Part shown: positions 7,533-15,495 of the stretch, in pieces | Numbering within the stretch: the stretch's first letter is position 1 | Layout: the number at the start of each line of letters is the position of its first letter | NCBI GenBank assembly: GCA_964573205.1 | Contig: CAZNIT010000014.1 | Span: 1 to 35,830 of the forward strand | Length of the DNA: 35,830 bases | Direction: 5' to 3' | Source: QNZT01 sp964573205 | GTDB lineage: Bacteria; Campylobacterota; Campylobacteria; Campylobacterales; QNZT01 | Notes under the pieces: generated by a model | What the model saw: the letters and a program-made list of their open reading frames with translations, nothing else | What the model was told of the DNA's origin: nothing | Databases searched by the model: none | Translations under genes and position numbers: made by a program

Positions 7533-8033
7533 TTAATGACAACCGCAGCCGGTATCGCAACTACCCGAACCGGCGACTTGACCGCTCAAGACTTCGTCGG
7601 GAGTAGCTTCTCTTACATCGAGTACCTTTACGTTAAACGTCAAATCTTTGCCCGCAAGCGGATGATTGTAATCGATTGTAACGCTGTGGTCATCAAAAGT
7701 TTTTACCGTTACCATTACCGTCTCACCGTTCTCTCCCTGCCCGTAAAGCTGCATACCCTCGGCAAGCTCCAAACCGGCAAACTGCTCTTTGGGCAGCGTA
7801 TCGACAGCTTCCGGATTGACTTCACCGTATGCGTCGGCCGCGGCTACGTCAATATTTTGTTCATCTCCTTTTGAAAGCTTGACAAGCTCCTCTTCCAAAC
7901 CCGGAATTATCTGATTTTTACCGGTTATAAACTCCAAAGGTGCATGCCCTTTATTCGAATCGAGTATTTCTGTACCGCCTTTTTCGGTTAGGTCGTACTC
8001 TATCGATACGACGCTATTATTTTCTATCGCCAT
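7533..8033 (-). CDS. slyD: SlyD-like FKBP-type peptidyl-prolyl isomerase
   Basis: This is a 166-residue FKBP of the SlyD group, a cytoplasmic folding helper and metallochaperone. The FKBP half contains LTEKGGTEILDS and PLEFITGKNQIIPGLEEEL. The inserted IF (chaperone) domain occupies about residues 70-130, and the chain returns to FKBP with DYNHPLAGKDLTFNVKVL. The tail is short and metal-binding in style (GSGSCDTGCGCH), with three Cys and one His, far shorter than the His-rich tail of E. coli SlyD. It has its own promoter and a strong terminator, so it can be expressed alone, though read-through from cpoB is possible. Confidence 0.93.
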   Translation of the reverse strand: MAIENNSVVSIEYDLTEKGGTEILDSNKGHAPLEFITGKNQIIPGLEEELVKLSKGDEQNIDVAAADAYGEVNPEAVDTLPKEQFAGLELAEGMQLYGQGENGETVMVTVKTFDDHSVTIDYNHPLAGKDLTFNVKVLDVREATPDEVLSGQVAGSGSCDTGCGCH

Positions 8034-8134
8034 AATTTTTCCTATTAATTAATTTAACACATCAAGTTCTCATGTTAGAGCTTATTTAAACTATAAAGCT
8101 TAAAAATATTCAACTTAATACCGTGTTTGCGCCC

Positions 8135-8162
8135 ATTATAACACAAATCGCTTTGAGTTCAA
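8135..8162 (-). promoter_or_regulatory. Sigma-70-like promoter for slyD
   Basis: On the minus strand TTGAAC (8157-8162) is followed after 16 bases by a perfect TATAAT (8135-8140). It sits just outside the cpoB coding end and would give a leader of about 95 bases before slyD. The 14 bases ATTTGTGTTATAAT recur exactly at the obg promoter. Confidence 0.6.
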
Positions 8163-8165
8163 AAA

Positions 8166-8987
8166 TCAAAGATTTTTCTTCGCTATTTTCGCTTGAGAAG
8201 TACCGGGATAATTTTCAATAACGGCATTTAAAAAACGAGTCGCGTTTTCGGAATCTCCGGATTTTTTAAAGCTGAGTGCGGTATGAAGCATCAAAGTAGG
8301 CATATATGAGGCTTTATCATAGAGGTCGGCACTCTTTTTGAAGTAAATTATCGCATCTTCATATTTCTTCATATAGTATGAACACTCGCCCAAATAAAAA
8401 TTCGCTGTAGCTCTTTTATAATTCTTTATATCAAGCGTTTCGAACATATCGAACGCTTTTTTATACTGCTTGTTGCGAAAAGTTTTGATAGCTTTTTTCA
8501 AAAGTTGCGCATTCGCAAGCTTCTTGGATTTTATCGATTTCGGTGCCGTGGTGTGCGTAGAGCGCTTTTGATCGTTCATATCGTCTATCATAAGAGTCAG
8601 CTTTTTTAAAGCGAGGGCTAGATTGTCGTATTTTGCGTTTTGTTCTTCTATCTTTGCCCTTAATTCCCGCAATTCATCTTCGGAATCCTTTTTTTGCGTC
8701 AGCAGATTTATCTTTTGTCCCGTTTGACCGACTTTGTCGTTTAAAGAATCGACGACACTTCTAAGTCCTTCGATACTCTCGGATAATCGCTCTATCTTTA
8801 AATCCAAAGCTTTAATTTTTCTACCGTTTTCAATTGTGGCTTTTTTGTTCGAGTAGATAACCTTCTCTCTCTCGCTAAGCCCGTAAGGATTGTCGCTTTT
8901 TAGATCTCCTGCGCCAAATGCCGAAACCTCGGCATAACCGCAAGTAAAAAAGAGTAATGAAATTAAAGGTATTAAAAATATTTTCAT
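8166..8987 (-). CDS. cpoB: Tol-Pal associated TPR protein, CpoB/YbgF type
   Basis: This 273-residue periplasmic protein has a signal peptide at residues 1-19 (ending CGYA), a coiled-coil region of about residues 45-130 with heptad-like Leu/Ile spacing, and a C-terminal set of tetratricopeptide repeats. Among the repeats are KKAIKTFRNKQYKKAFDMF and ANFYLGECSYYMKKYEDAI. That order is the CpoB/YbgF layout, which coordinates peptidoglycan synthesis with outer-membrane constriction in E. coli. The gene lies 8 bases after pal, and AAGGCGG precedes its ATG. The Cys in the leader (FFTC) lacks a lipobox, so it is not called a lipoprotein. Confidence 0.88.
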   Translation of the reverse strand: MKIFLIPLISLLFFTCGYAEVSAFGAGDLKSDNPYGLSEREKVIYSNKKATIENGRKIKALDLKIERLSESIEGLRSVVDSLNDKVGQTGQKINLLTQKKDSEDELRELRAKIEEQNAKYDNLALALKKLTLMIDDMNDQKRSTHTTAPKSIKSKKLANAQLLKKAIKTFRNKQYKKAFDMFETLDIKNYKRATANFYLGECSYYMKKYEDAIIYFKKSADLYDKASYMPTLMLHTALSFKKSGDSENATRFLNAVIENYPGTSQAKIAKKNL

Positions 8988-8995
8988 CAGCCGCC

Positions 8996-9547
8996 TTATG
9001 GTAATAGTTTAAAATCCACTCTTCTGTTTTGCTGCCAGCATGCTTCGTTATGCTCACTACAAATGGGTTTGCTCTCGCCATAACTGATCAATGCCATTCT
9101 AGCCTCGTCAACACCCGCGACGGAGAGTGCGTCTTTTGCACTTTTGGCTCGTTTCAATCCTAGAGCGTAATTGTACTCGTCCGTTCCCCACTCATCACAA
9201 TTGCCCTCTAATTTTATGGAGAGGTCTCTAGCTAGTTCACTATTGAAAACTTGAGCGTTCGCTTCGATCTTTCGATGTTCCGACGGTGAAATGGTATAGC
9301 TGTCGGTTGCAAAATAGATCGGCTCCACACCCTGCTCGATAGCGGCTATTCTCTCATCCACACTTCCGTAAGAAGCACTCTCGTCAACACCTTCCATATT
9401 TGAAATTTGAGAATCGTTGGTAATCTCCGGAGTTGAACCGGCTATACCGGTTATACTGTTTTCATTGGCAAGTTCAGGCGCTTTCTGCGCACAACCAAAA
9501 AAGAATAATACAGTAAACAATATTCCAAAAATTAAACTATTTTTCAT
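8996..9547 (-). CDS. pal: Peptidoglycan-associated lipoprotein Pal
   Basis: The product has 183 residues, with a lipoprotein signal ending in FFFGC (acylated Cys19). A Ser/Asn/Glu-rich linker follows, then an OmpA-like domain of about 105 residues. EGNCDEWGTDEYNYALGLKR matches the peptidoglycan-binding loop and retains its Asp and Arg; a Cys replaces the usual His of the GHADE motif. Pal links the outer membrane to peptidoglycan and exchanges between TolB and the cell wall. The start is the ATG at 9547, six bases behind AAGGAA. A GTG at 9553 would leave no room for that ribosome binding site. It follows tolB by 24 bases. Confidence 0.94.
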   Translation of the reverse strand: MKNSLIFGILFTVLFFFGCAQKAPELANENSITGIAGSTPEITNDSQISNMEGVDESASYGSVDERIAAIEQGVEPIYFATDSYTISPSEHRKIEANAQVFNSELARDLSIKLEGNCDEWGTDEYNYALGLKRAKSAKDALSVAGVDEARMALISYGESKPICSEHNEACWQQNRRVDFKLLP

Positions 9548-9571
9548 GATCACTTCCTTTTATCAATATAT

Positions 9572-10840
9572 TTACCAATCAATAGATTGTATCTTACCCG
9601 CTTTAAGCGGAAATAAAAAACTTTTATTTGCGTTCAATCGAAGAACGCCCAGAGCGCTTTTTGAATTTATATATTTTATAAAAAGAACCGTTTGAGCGTC
9701 GTCTCCGAATCTAGGAAAAAGATTTTTACCGCCATTAGTCAATTTCCTAATAAAATCGGTCTGTGTTGAAATAAGGTAGAGATTAAACGTATTTTTACCG
9801 AACGAGTTTCTACCCTCTCTGGACGAATAGATAATATATTTTCCGCTTGTCGAACAAGAGCTGTTATTTTTACCGTGATATACCATCTGCTCGACGCTGC
9901 CGCCGTTTATACTTTTAGCGAAAATATTCGGATAACCCAATCTCTCGGATATAAATACGATCTTTCGCTCGTCATCGACAAAATTGCCGCTGACATCTAT
10001 ACCCTTATAAGTGGTCAGCCTTTTTTTGGCACCCGATCTTAGATCTAGCAGATATATGTCCGGTTGGTCGTTAGGAGCCATTGTAACGAGCAGCTTCTTT
10101 CCACTTTTGCTGACATCGGAACAGATTATCATACCTTGACTCGAGGCGATTTTGGTTTTTTTACCGGTATATATATCCACTTTAAAAAGTGTAGGCATTC
10201 TGCCGTTATATGACGTATAATAAAACGCGTCTTGCTCGTCATTCGCCCATTTCGGAAAAAGGTTGAGCCCGCCCGTAACGATCTTTTTTCTAAAATTCAG
10301 AGTATAATCGGAAACGATTATATCGCTAAAGCCGGGTTTGGTGTATGCCGCGAATATTACATACCTCTTCATCCAAGCAACGGACGGAGCACCGATATAA
10401 TCGTTTATATCGACCGTCGCACTATGAGCTAGAAAAAGATAACGATCCGGTTTTGATATGGTATAAAATTTTTCGTAAAGTTGTGTCAAATTCTTCGCGT
10501 TGAAAAGTTTTATACTGGCTACGATTTTGCCGGACGGACTTTGTTCGAGTTTCGTTTTCATCAAAAGCTCTATTCCATTTTTGGCTAGCGATGCAATACC
10601 GTCATTACCGTCGTAATCAAGTTTGACATACTCGTCGCTGACGTCGAAGTGAGTGGTAACTTTAAGATCGCCTATAAGGATTTTAAGAAATCTCTTTTTT
10701 ATCTTCCGATCGATATCGCCGCCGCTACAGTCAGCCACCGCTATTTTCGGCTCTTTGTCGATCTTTTTTATAATCTCAATAGTCGCGTCATATCCGAATG
10801 CATAAACGGCAAACAGTACTAGCATAACTATTTTTTTCAT
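9572..10840 (-). CDS. tolB: Tol-Pal system translocation protein TolB
   Basis: This 422-residue periplasmic protein has a signal peptide cleaved near residue 17 (VYAFG-YD). A mixed N-terminal domain runs to about residue 160, and a six-bladed WD40-like propeller follows. Blade repeats are visible in FPKWANDEQDAFYYTS, NFVDDERKIVFISE, and FPRFGDDAQTVLF. TolB binds Pal and the TolA C-terminus in the trans-envelope Tol complex. Its ATG abuts the tolA stop codon with no gap, so it is surely in the same operon. Confidence 0.93.
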   Translation of the reverse strand: MKKIVMLVLFAVYAFGYDATIEIIKKIDKEPKIAVADCSGGDIDRKIKKRFLKILIGDLKVTTHFDVSDEYVKLDYDGNDGIASLAKNGIELLMKTKLEQSPSGKIVASIKLFNAKNLTQLYEKFYTISKPDRYLFLAHSATVDINDYIGAPSVAWMKRYVIFAAYTKPGFSDIIVSDYTLNFRKKIVTGGLNLFPKWANDEQDAFYYTSYNGRMPTLFKVDIYTGKKTKIASSQGMIICSDVSKSGKKLLVTMAPNDQPDIYLLDLRSGAKKRLTTYKGIDVSGNFVDDERKIVFISERLGYPNIFAKSINGGSVEQMVYHGKNNSSCSTSGKYIIYSSREGRNSFGKNTFNLYLISTQTDFIRKLTNGGKNLFPRFGDDAQTVLFIKYINSKSALGVLRLNANKSFLFPLKAGKIQSIDW

Positions 10841-11752
10841 CTATATACCCTTTTCTTTATCTTTAAATTCAAAGACCGCTTCGATATAAGGAGCTTCTTT
10901 GTATGCTGGAAATCTTTCATATTCTAAATTATCAAGAAATACCTTAAGTTTCGTATCAAAAAGACTGTTACCTGATAATTTCAAATTTCTATAAGTCAAC
11001 TTTCCGTTTTTATCTATCCTTATCAAAGCCGAACCCTTAAGACCGTTTTGAGTGGAAACCGTTCTTTGCCACTTGGCCATGATTTTATCCGAGACGAAAC
11101 TCCAATACTCATGCTCTTCACCCTTTTTTCTGCTTGAAGAGGTGGTTTGAGAAATCTGTAAATCCTCCAAAAGCCTTTGAGTCTCTTTCATTCTTTTAGC
11201 TCTTTCTCTTTCTCTCTCTTTTCTTCTTTTTTCTCTAAGAGCCCTTTGTTTAGCAAGTCTCGCCTCTTGCTTTTTTAACCTACTGGCTTTTGCCTCTTTC
11301 TGTTTTTGTTGCTCTTTGATCGCTTTTTCGTATTTATCCGTTCTAACCGTCGAAAATAGATCTTTAGCACTCTTTGGCGTTTTGTCTCTAGCCTCCTTTT
11401 GGATTTTTGTTTCGGAATTTTGAATCCGTACCTTTTTTATAGGCTCTTTTTTTATAGGCTCGTTTATCACCGGTTTTGGTTCAAGAGGCTCCGAAATCTC
11501 GGATATTTTCTTAGGAATAGGCTTCGGTTTGGGTTTCGGCTTGGGAGCCGGTTTTATCTTCTCGATAGGTTTTGGCTTCTCCTTCAAGAGAGAATCGATA
11601 TTTACCACTATCGCATCTTCAACATTGAAACCGTAATCTTTTTTCTGCTTCTCATCTTCGAAAACAATATAATATATTCCAAAAAGTAAAGCAACGTAAA
11701 GAGCGATAGAGAGCAATAAAGCGACTAATTTGAATTCAAATTTTTCAACCAT
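10841..11752 (-). CDS. tolA: TolA-like energy transducer with TonB-like C-terminus
   Basis: This 303-residue protein has one N-terminal membrane helix (about 8-30), then a Pro/Lys-rich segment of KPKP units (about 55-110). A long charged helix rich in Arg, Lys, Glu and Ala follows (about 140-205), and the last 90 residues resemble a TolA/TonB domain (WQRTVSTQNGLKGSALIRI, LFDTKLKVFLDNLEYERFPAY). Its position between tolR and tolB makes TolA the right name; the Pro/Lys section is TonB-like. It transmits force from TolQR to TolB and Pal. It overlaps tolR by 8 bases. Confidence 0.88.
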   Translation of the reverse strand: MVEKFEFKLVALLLSIALYVALLFGIYYIVFEDEKQKKDYGFNVEDAIVVNIDSLLKEKPKPIEKIKPAPKPKPKPKPIPKKISEISEPLEPKPVINEPIKKEPIKKVRIQNSETKIQKEARDKTPKSAKDLFSTVRTDKYEKAIKEQQKQKEAKASRLKKQEARLAKQRALREKRRKERERERAKRMKETQRLLEDLQISQTTSSSRKKGEEHEYWSFVSDKIMAKWQRTVSTQNGLKGSALIRIDKNGKLTYRNLKLSGNSLFDTKLKVFLDNLEYERFPAYKEAPYIEAVFEFKDKEKGI

Positions 11753-12137
11753 TTGTAACTAGCGATACCTTGGAAAAACCTGACTCTTTTATCACTTTTA
11801 AGATATACATAACATCGTTATATTTTAGATCTTTGTCCGCCTTTATATATACGACGGTATCTTTGGAATATTTCTGGCTTTGCAACAAAAAATCGTCGGC
11901 GAAAGTCTCGAAACTGAATTTTTTATTTTTTATATATATATTTTTAGACGAATCGATTCTGACGGAAAGATCCGGAATCTTATGCGTAGCCTTTTTCGTC
12001 GTCCCCTGCGGTAGATTTATATTCTCTTCATACTCCATAACGGGTGCCGTCACCATTAAAATAGCCATTAAAACGAGCATGATATCAACAAGCGGCGTAA
12101 TATTCAGATCCGGATTTTCATCCCAATTAAATTGCAT
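11745..12137 (-). CDS. tolR: TolR/ExbD family stator protein
   Basis: This 130-residue inner-membrane protein has one helix (about 11-32, LNITPLVDIMLVLMAILMV) carrying the essential proton-pathway Asp18, and a periplasmic domain with IYIKADKDLKYNDVMYILK. With TolQ it forms the proton-driven motor that energises TolA. It starts 8 bases after tolQ and overlaps tolA. ExbD is the sister family; the neighbours decide for TolR. Confidence 0.93.
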   Translation of the reverse strand: MQFNWDENPDLNITPLVDIMLVLMAILMVTAPVMEYEENINLPQGTTKKATHKIPDLSVRIDSSKNIYIKNKKFSFETFADDFLLQSQKYSKDTVVYIKADKDLKYNDVMYILKVIKESGFSKVSLVTNG

Positions 12138-12145
12138 AATTTACG

Positions 12146-12718
12146 CTACTCATAAAATAAATTTTCATCCGATGTCAAAAGATCTATCTCTCTTTGAACC
12201 AGACTCATTAACTCATACGCTTGTCTCTTTAACAATACGTGAGCCGTATATGCAGGAATAGCGACGAATATTCCGGCCGCCGTAGCAACAAGAGCTTCAC
12301 TGATCGCCGGAGCTATCACGGTCAAAGAAGCGGTCTGCGCGTCTCCAAGCTGCATAAATGTGTTCAAGATCGAAACAATCGTACCAAAAAGCCCGATAAA
12401 CGGCGCTGTCGATGATATGACAGAGAGCATGGAGAGATACGAAGTCGATTTTTTTTCAGCAACACTTTTGCAAATGTCCAGAGATGTTTTTGTGTTGGAG
12501 TTAATAAGACATTTACTTAATATAGACTCTTTTTTTATACTCCTTGAACCTCTTAATAAAGTTTCAAGAGATTTTTTCTCAATATTTTCCCACCTTCCTA
12601 GCGTAAGAAATCTAGAGATCCATATCCAAAGCGTCAATATAAAATAGATAGATAGCCATAAAAATACCAAGGTGGAGATCAAGCCTCCACCGGTAACGTA
12701 AGTGAAAAGAAGTTCCAT
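12146..12718 (-). CDS. tolQ: TolQ/ExbB family motor protein
   Basis: The product has 190 residues and three membrane helices at about 14-34, 107-130 and 142-170. The second and third carry the MotA/TolQ/ExbB signature (STAPFIGLFGTIVSILNTF and AISEALVATAAGIFVAIPAY), with the Thr/Ala-lined proton path. The ATG at 12718 gives MELLFTYVTGGGLIS; a longer frame upstream would run into atpC and adds an unlikely basic leader. It begins one base after the atpC stop, so the ATP synthase and Tol genes are physically continuous and probably co-transcribed. Confidence 0.92.
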   Translation of the reverse strand: MELLFTYVTGGGLISTLVFLWLSIYFILTLWIWISRFLTLGRWENIEKKSLETLLRGSRSIKKESILSKCLINSNTKTSLDICKSVAEKKSTSYLSMLSVISSTAPFIGLFGTIVSILNTFMQLGDAQTASLTVIAPAISEALVATAAGIFVAIPAYTAHVLLKRQAYELMSLVQREIDLLTSDENLFYE

Positions 12719-12719
12719 T

Positions 12720-13109
12720 TTAGAATCCGCTTTTTGCCGCTGTCTCCAATTTCGCCGTTGCGGCAGCGATAGCAATATCGGAATCACTCATACTTTTTAT
12801 AAGCTCTTTGGCCTCTTCAAGATTTTTCGCTATTTCGCTGCCACTGCCGCCGATCGCTACGGCACCGTCAGCCAAAACGGTTATCTTTCGCCCGTCAACT
12901 TTGACATGTCCCCAATTAACGGCTACAAGCTCTTTTTTACCCTCACTTGTCTCGATCTCTATCACACCGCCTTTTAATGTCGTTACAAGAGATGCATGAG
13001 ACGGTAGTACACCAAACTCACCCTCCGATCCCGGAAGCGTCACGCTTTTTATCTCACCCTCAAATATCTTTCCATGAGGAGTGACTATTTCCATATTCAT
13101 TGTTGCCAT
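12720..13109 (-). CDS. atpC: F1 ATP synthase epsilon subunit
   Basis: The 129 residues begin MATMNMEIVTPHGKIFEGEIKS, followed by LPGSEGEFGVLPSHASLVT, the standard N-terminal beta-sandwich of the epsilon subunit. The C-terminal part is a helical stretch rich in Ala and Lys. The subunit forms part of the rotor stalk and can inhibit ATP hydrolysis. AAGGA stands six bases before the ATG. It is separated from atpD by 66 bases and abuts tolQ. Confidence 0.95.
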   Translation of the reverse strand: MATMNMEIVTPHGKIFEGEIKSVTLPGSEGEFGVLPSHASLVTTLKGGVIEIETSEGKKELVAVNWGHVKVDGRKITVLADGAVAIGGSGSEIAKNLEEAKELIKSMSDSDIAIAAATAKLETAAKSGF

Positions 13110-13175
13110 TATTTATCCTTGACATTTTATTGCCCGATTGTCGAATCTATAAAACGACAATCCGCGACACCTTTT

Positions 13176-14573
13176 TTAGCCGTTCATCTTTTCGGCTTTC
13201 TCGATAGCCTCTTGGATATTGCCGACCATATAAAACGCATTTTCCGGCATATGGTCGTATTTACCCTCCAAGATACCTTTAAAAGCGTCAAGAGTCTCTT
13301 CGAGCGTTACATATTTCCCCGGACTTCCCGTAAAAACTTCCGCTACGAAAAACGGCTGTGAAAGGAACTTTTCAATTTTTCTCGCTCTCTCCACTATCTG
13401 TTTATCCTCTTCGCTAAGCTCATCCATACCTAGAATCGCAATGATATCTTGAAGATCTTTGTACTTTTGTAAAATAGCCTGAACGCCGCGTGCGATATTG
13501 TAATGATCGTCACCGATAATTACGGGATCTAGCATCCTTGAAGTGGAATCAAGCGGATCAACCGCGGGATAGATACCCTTTTCGGCAATACTTCTATTTA
13601 GAACCGTCGTCGCATCAAGATGTGCAAAAACAGTTGCCGGAGCAGGATCCGTCAAGTCATCCGCAGGTACATATACGGCTTGAACAGAAGTAATAGAACC
13701 TTTTTTAGTAAATGTAATTCTCTCCTGCAAAGCACCCATTTCACGAGCAAGTGTAGGCTGATAACCGACTGCGGAAGGAATTCTACCAAGAAGTGCGGAC
13801 ATCTCCGAACCGGACTGTGCAAATCTAAAGATATTATCAATAAACATCAATACGTCAAGACCCATCTCGTCTCTGAAATACTCAGCCATTGTAATACCCG
13901 TAAGCGCGATTCTATTTCTAGCTCCGGGAGGCTCGCTCATTTGGCCGTAACAGAGAGCAACTTTATCTAGTACGTTTGATTCTTTCATCTCCTCGTAAAG
14001 ATCGTTTCCTTCCCTGGTTCTCTCACCGACACCCGCAAAAACGGAATATCCACTATGCTTGAACGCAACATTGTGAATAAGTTCCATAATAATAACGGTC
14101 TTACCGACTCCGGCACCTCCGAATAGTCCGACTTTACCGCCCTTTGCATAAGGAGCCAGAAGATCGACGACTTTTATACCGGTCTCGAAAATCTCTGATT
14201 TCGTACTTTGATCTTCAAATACCGGAGGATCTCTGTGAATCGACCAATGCTCTTTCGCTTTAACTTCTCCGGCTTCATCGATAGGATCACCGATAACGTT
14301 GAAAATTCTTCCCAAAACCTCTTCACCTACCGGCACCTTGATCGGCGTTCCGAGAGCTTTTACTTTTTGCCCTCTTACAAGCCCCTCGCTCATATCCATA
14401 GCGATCGTTCTGACACGATTGTCGCCTACGATAGCGGCAACTTCGAGGATCAGCTTCTGACTCGCTCCCTCAACTTCATAATTAACTTCGATCGCTTCAT
14501 TGATCTGCGGGATATAGCCCTCAAAATCAACATCGACTACAGGTCCGATAACCTGTGAAATAACACCTTCCAT
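13176..14573 (-). CDS. atpD: F1 ATP synthase beta subunit
   Basis: This 465-residue catalytic subunit has its Walker A motif GGAGVGKT near residue 153, the catalytic Glu in GERTREGND, and Walker B with VLMFIDNIFRF. It also contains the DELSEED loop sequence (MDELSEEDK) that contacts gamma. The full length is normal. AAGGAGC precedes the start. It is the sixth gene of the atp block, 29 bases after atpG. Confidence 0.98.
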   Translation of the reverse strand: MEGVISQVIGPVVDVDFEGYIPQINEAIEVNYEVEGASQKLILEVAAIVGDNRVRTIAMDMSEGLVRGQKVKALGTPIKVPVGEEVLGRIFNVIGDPIDEAGEVKAKEHWSIHRDPPVFEDQSTKSEIFETGIKVVDLLAPYAKGGKVGLFGGAGVGKTVIIMELIHNVAFKHSGYSVFAGVGERTREGNDLYEEMKESNVLDKVALCYGQMSEPPGARNRIALTGITMAEYFRDEMGLDVLMFIDNIFRFAQSGSEMSALLGRIPSAVGYQPTLAREMGALQERITFTKKGSITSVQAVYVPADDLTDPAPATVFAHLDATTVLNRSIAEKGIYPAVDPLDSTSRMLDPVIIGDDHYNIARGVQAILQKYKDLQDIIAILGMDELSEEDKQIVERARKIEKFLSQPFFVAEVFTGSPGKYVTLEETLDAFKGILEGKYDHMPENAFYMVGNIQEAIEKAEKMNG

Positions 14574-14602
14574 CTATAATGCTCCTTCTAGCTGTTTTTT
14601 TC

Positions 14603-15487
14603 TTATTTTAATGATTCCATACCGCTTATGATCTCGATAAGCTCGGTAGTGATCGCTTCTTGTCTTGCTTTATTGTACTGAATAGTTAACTGGTCAACTC
14701 TCTCTTTTGCATTGTTTGTCGCATTATCCATAGCCTGCATTCGAGCACTATGCTCAGCCGCTAAAGAGTCGATTAATGCATAAAACATATTGTACTCGAA
14801 ATATTTTCTTATCAATTCATCAAGAATCTTCTCTTCATCTTCCGCCTCTATCTCCATCATCGATTCATCGATTTTGTCAGAGACATCGATCGTGTCCACC
14901 GGCATAAGATGAACGCTTTTCATCTCTTGGGTGATCATATTCTTATAACCGTTATGAATAAGTACGATGGTATCCGTCTCACCGGCTACGAACGAATCGA
15001 CCGCTTTTTGAATAACCTCTTGAGCTTTCTCATACGTCGGAGCGGCGCTAACGCCGACATATTTGTCCAAAACCTCGATACCCTGAAAATTGAAAAAATC
15101 GATCCCTTTTCTTCCTACGCATCTGAGTCGTACGTTCGCACCTTTGTTTTCATACTCCGTCTTTAATCTTTTGACCTCTTTTATCGTCTGCGCGTTGAAA
15201 CCGCCGCAAAGCCCCTTATCAGCCGTAACAAAAAGTATGTCAACCGTTTTAGGATTGTCAATTTTATTGAAAAACTTGCTTGTAGATCCACCCACTTTAA
15301 ATTTGTTTATCTTCTCGGAAATTTCAAAAAGCATCTCGTTCAATTTATCCGCATAAACTCTAGCTCTTTTAGCGGCTTCTTCGGCGCGTCTTAATTTCGC
15401 CGTGGAGACCAACTTCATAGCACGAGTTGTTTTTTGCGTATTTTTGACGCTTTTGATATTTCTTTTAATATCTTTTAAATTTGCCAT
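14603..15487 (-). CDS. atpG: F1 ATP synthase gamma subunit
   Basis: This 294-residue central-stalk subunit has the N-terminal helix MANLKDIKRNIKSVKNTQKTTRAMKLVSTAKLR and the C-terminal helix with ARMQAMDNATNNAKE and NKARQEAITTELIEIISG, both diagnostic. The central Rossmann-like part contains VTADKGLCGGFN. It lies 8 bases behind atpA. Confidence 0.97.
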   Translation of the reverse strand: MANLKDIKRNIKSVKNTQKTTRAMKLVSTAKLRRAEEAAKRARVYADKLNEMLFEISEKINKFKVGGSTSKFFNKIDNPKTVDILFVTADKGLCGGFNAQTIKEVKRLKTEYENKGANVRLRCVGRKGIDFFNFQGIEVLDKYVGVSAAPTYEKAQEVIQKAVDSFVAGETDTIVLIHNGYKNMITQEMKSVHLMPVDTIDVSDKIDESMMEIEAEDEEKILDELIRKYFEYNMFYALIDSLAAEHSARMQAMDNATNNAKERVDQLTIQYNKARQEAITTELIEIISGMESLK

Positions 15488-15495
15488 ATTCAGCC

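Noticed and set aside
9548..9553. GTG at 9553 as start of pal
   Set aside because: The AAGGAA ribosome binding site directly abuts this GTG, whereas the ATG at 9547 has six-base spacing.
11400..11560. KPKP and Lys/Arg-rich DNA in tolA as a tandem repeat element
   Set aside because: The pattern reflects the protein's Pro/Lys linker and has no regular DNA period.
13620..13970. Long plus-strand frames opposite atpD and other core genes
   Set aside because: They lie entirely antisense to well-conserved coding sequence, show no domain pattern and have no ribosome binding sites; they are shadows of the real genes.
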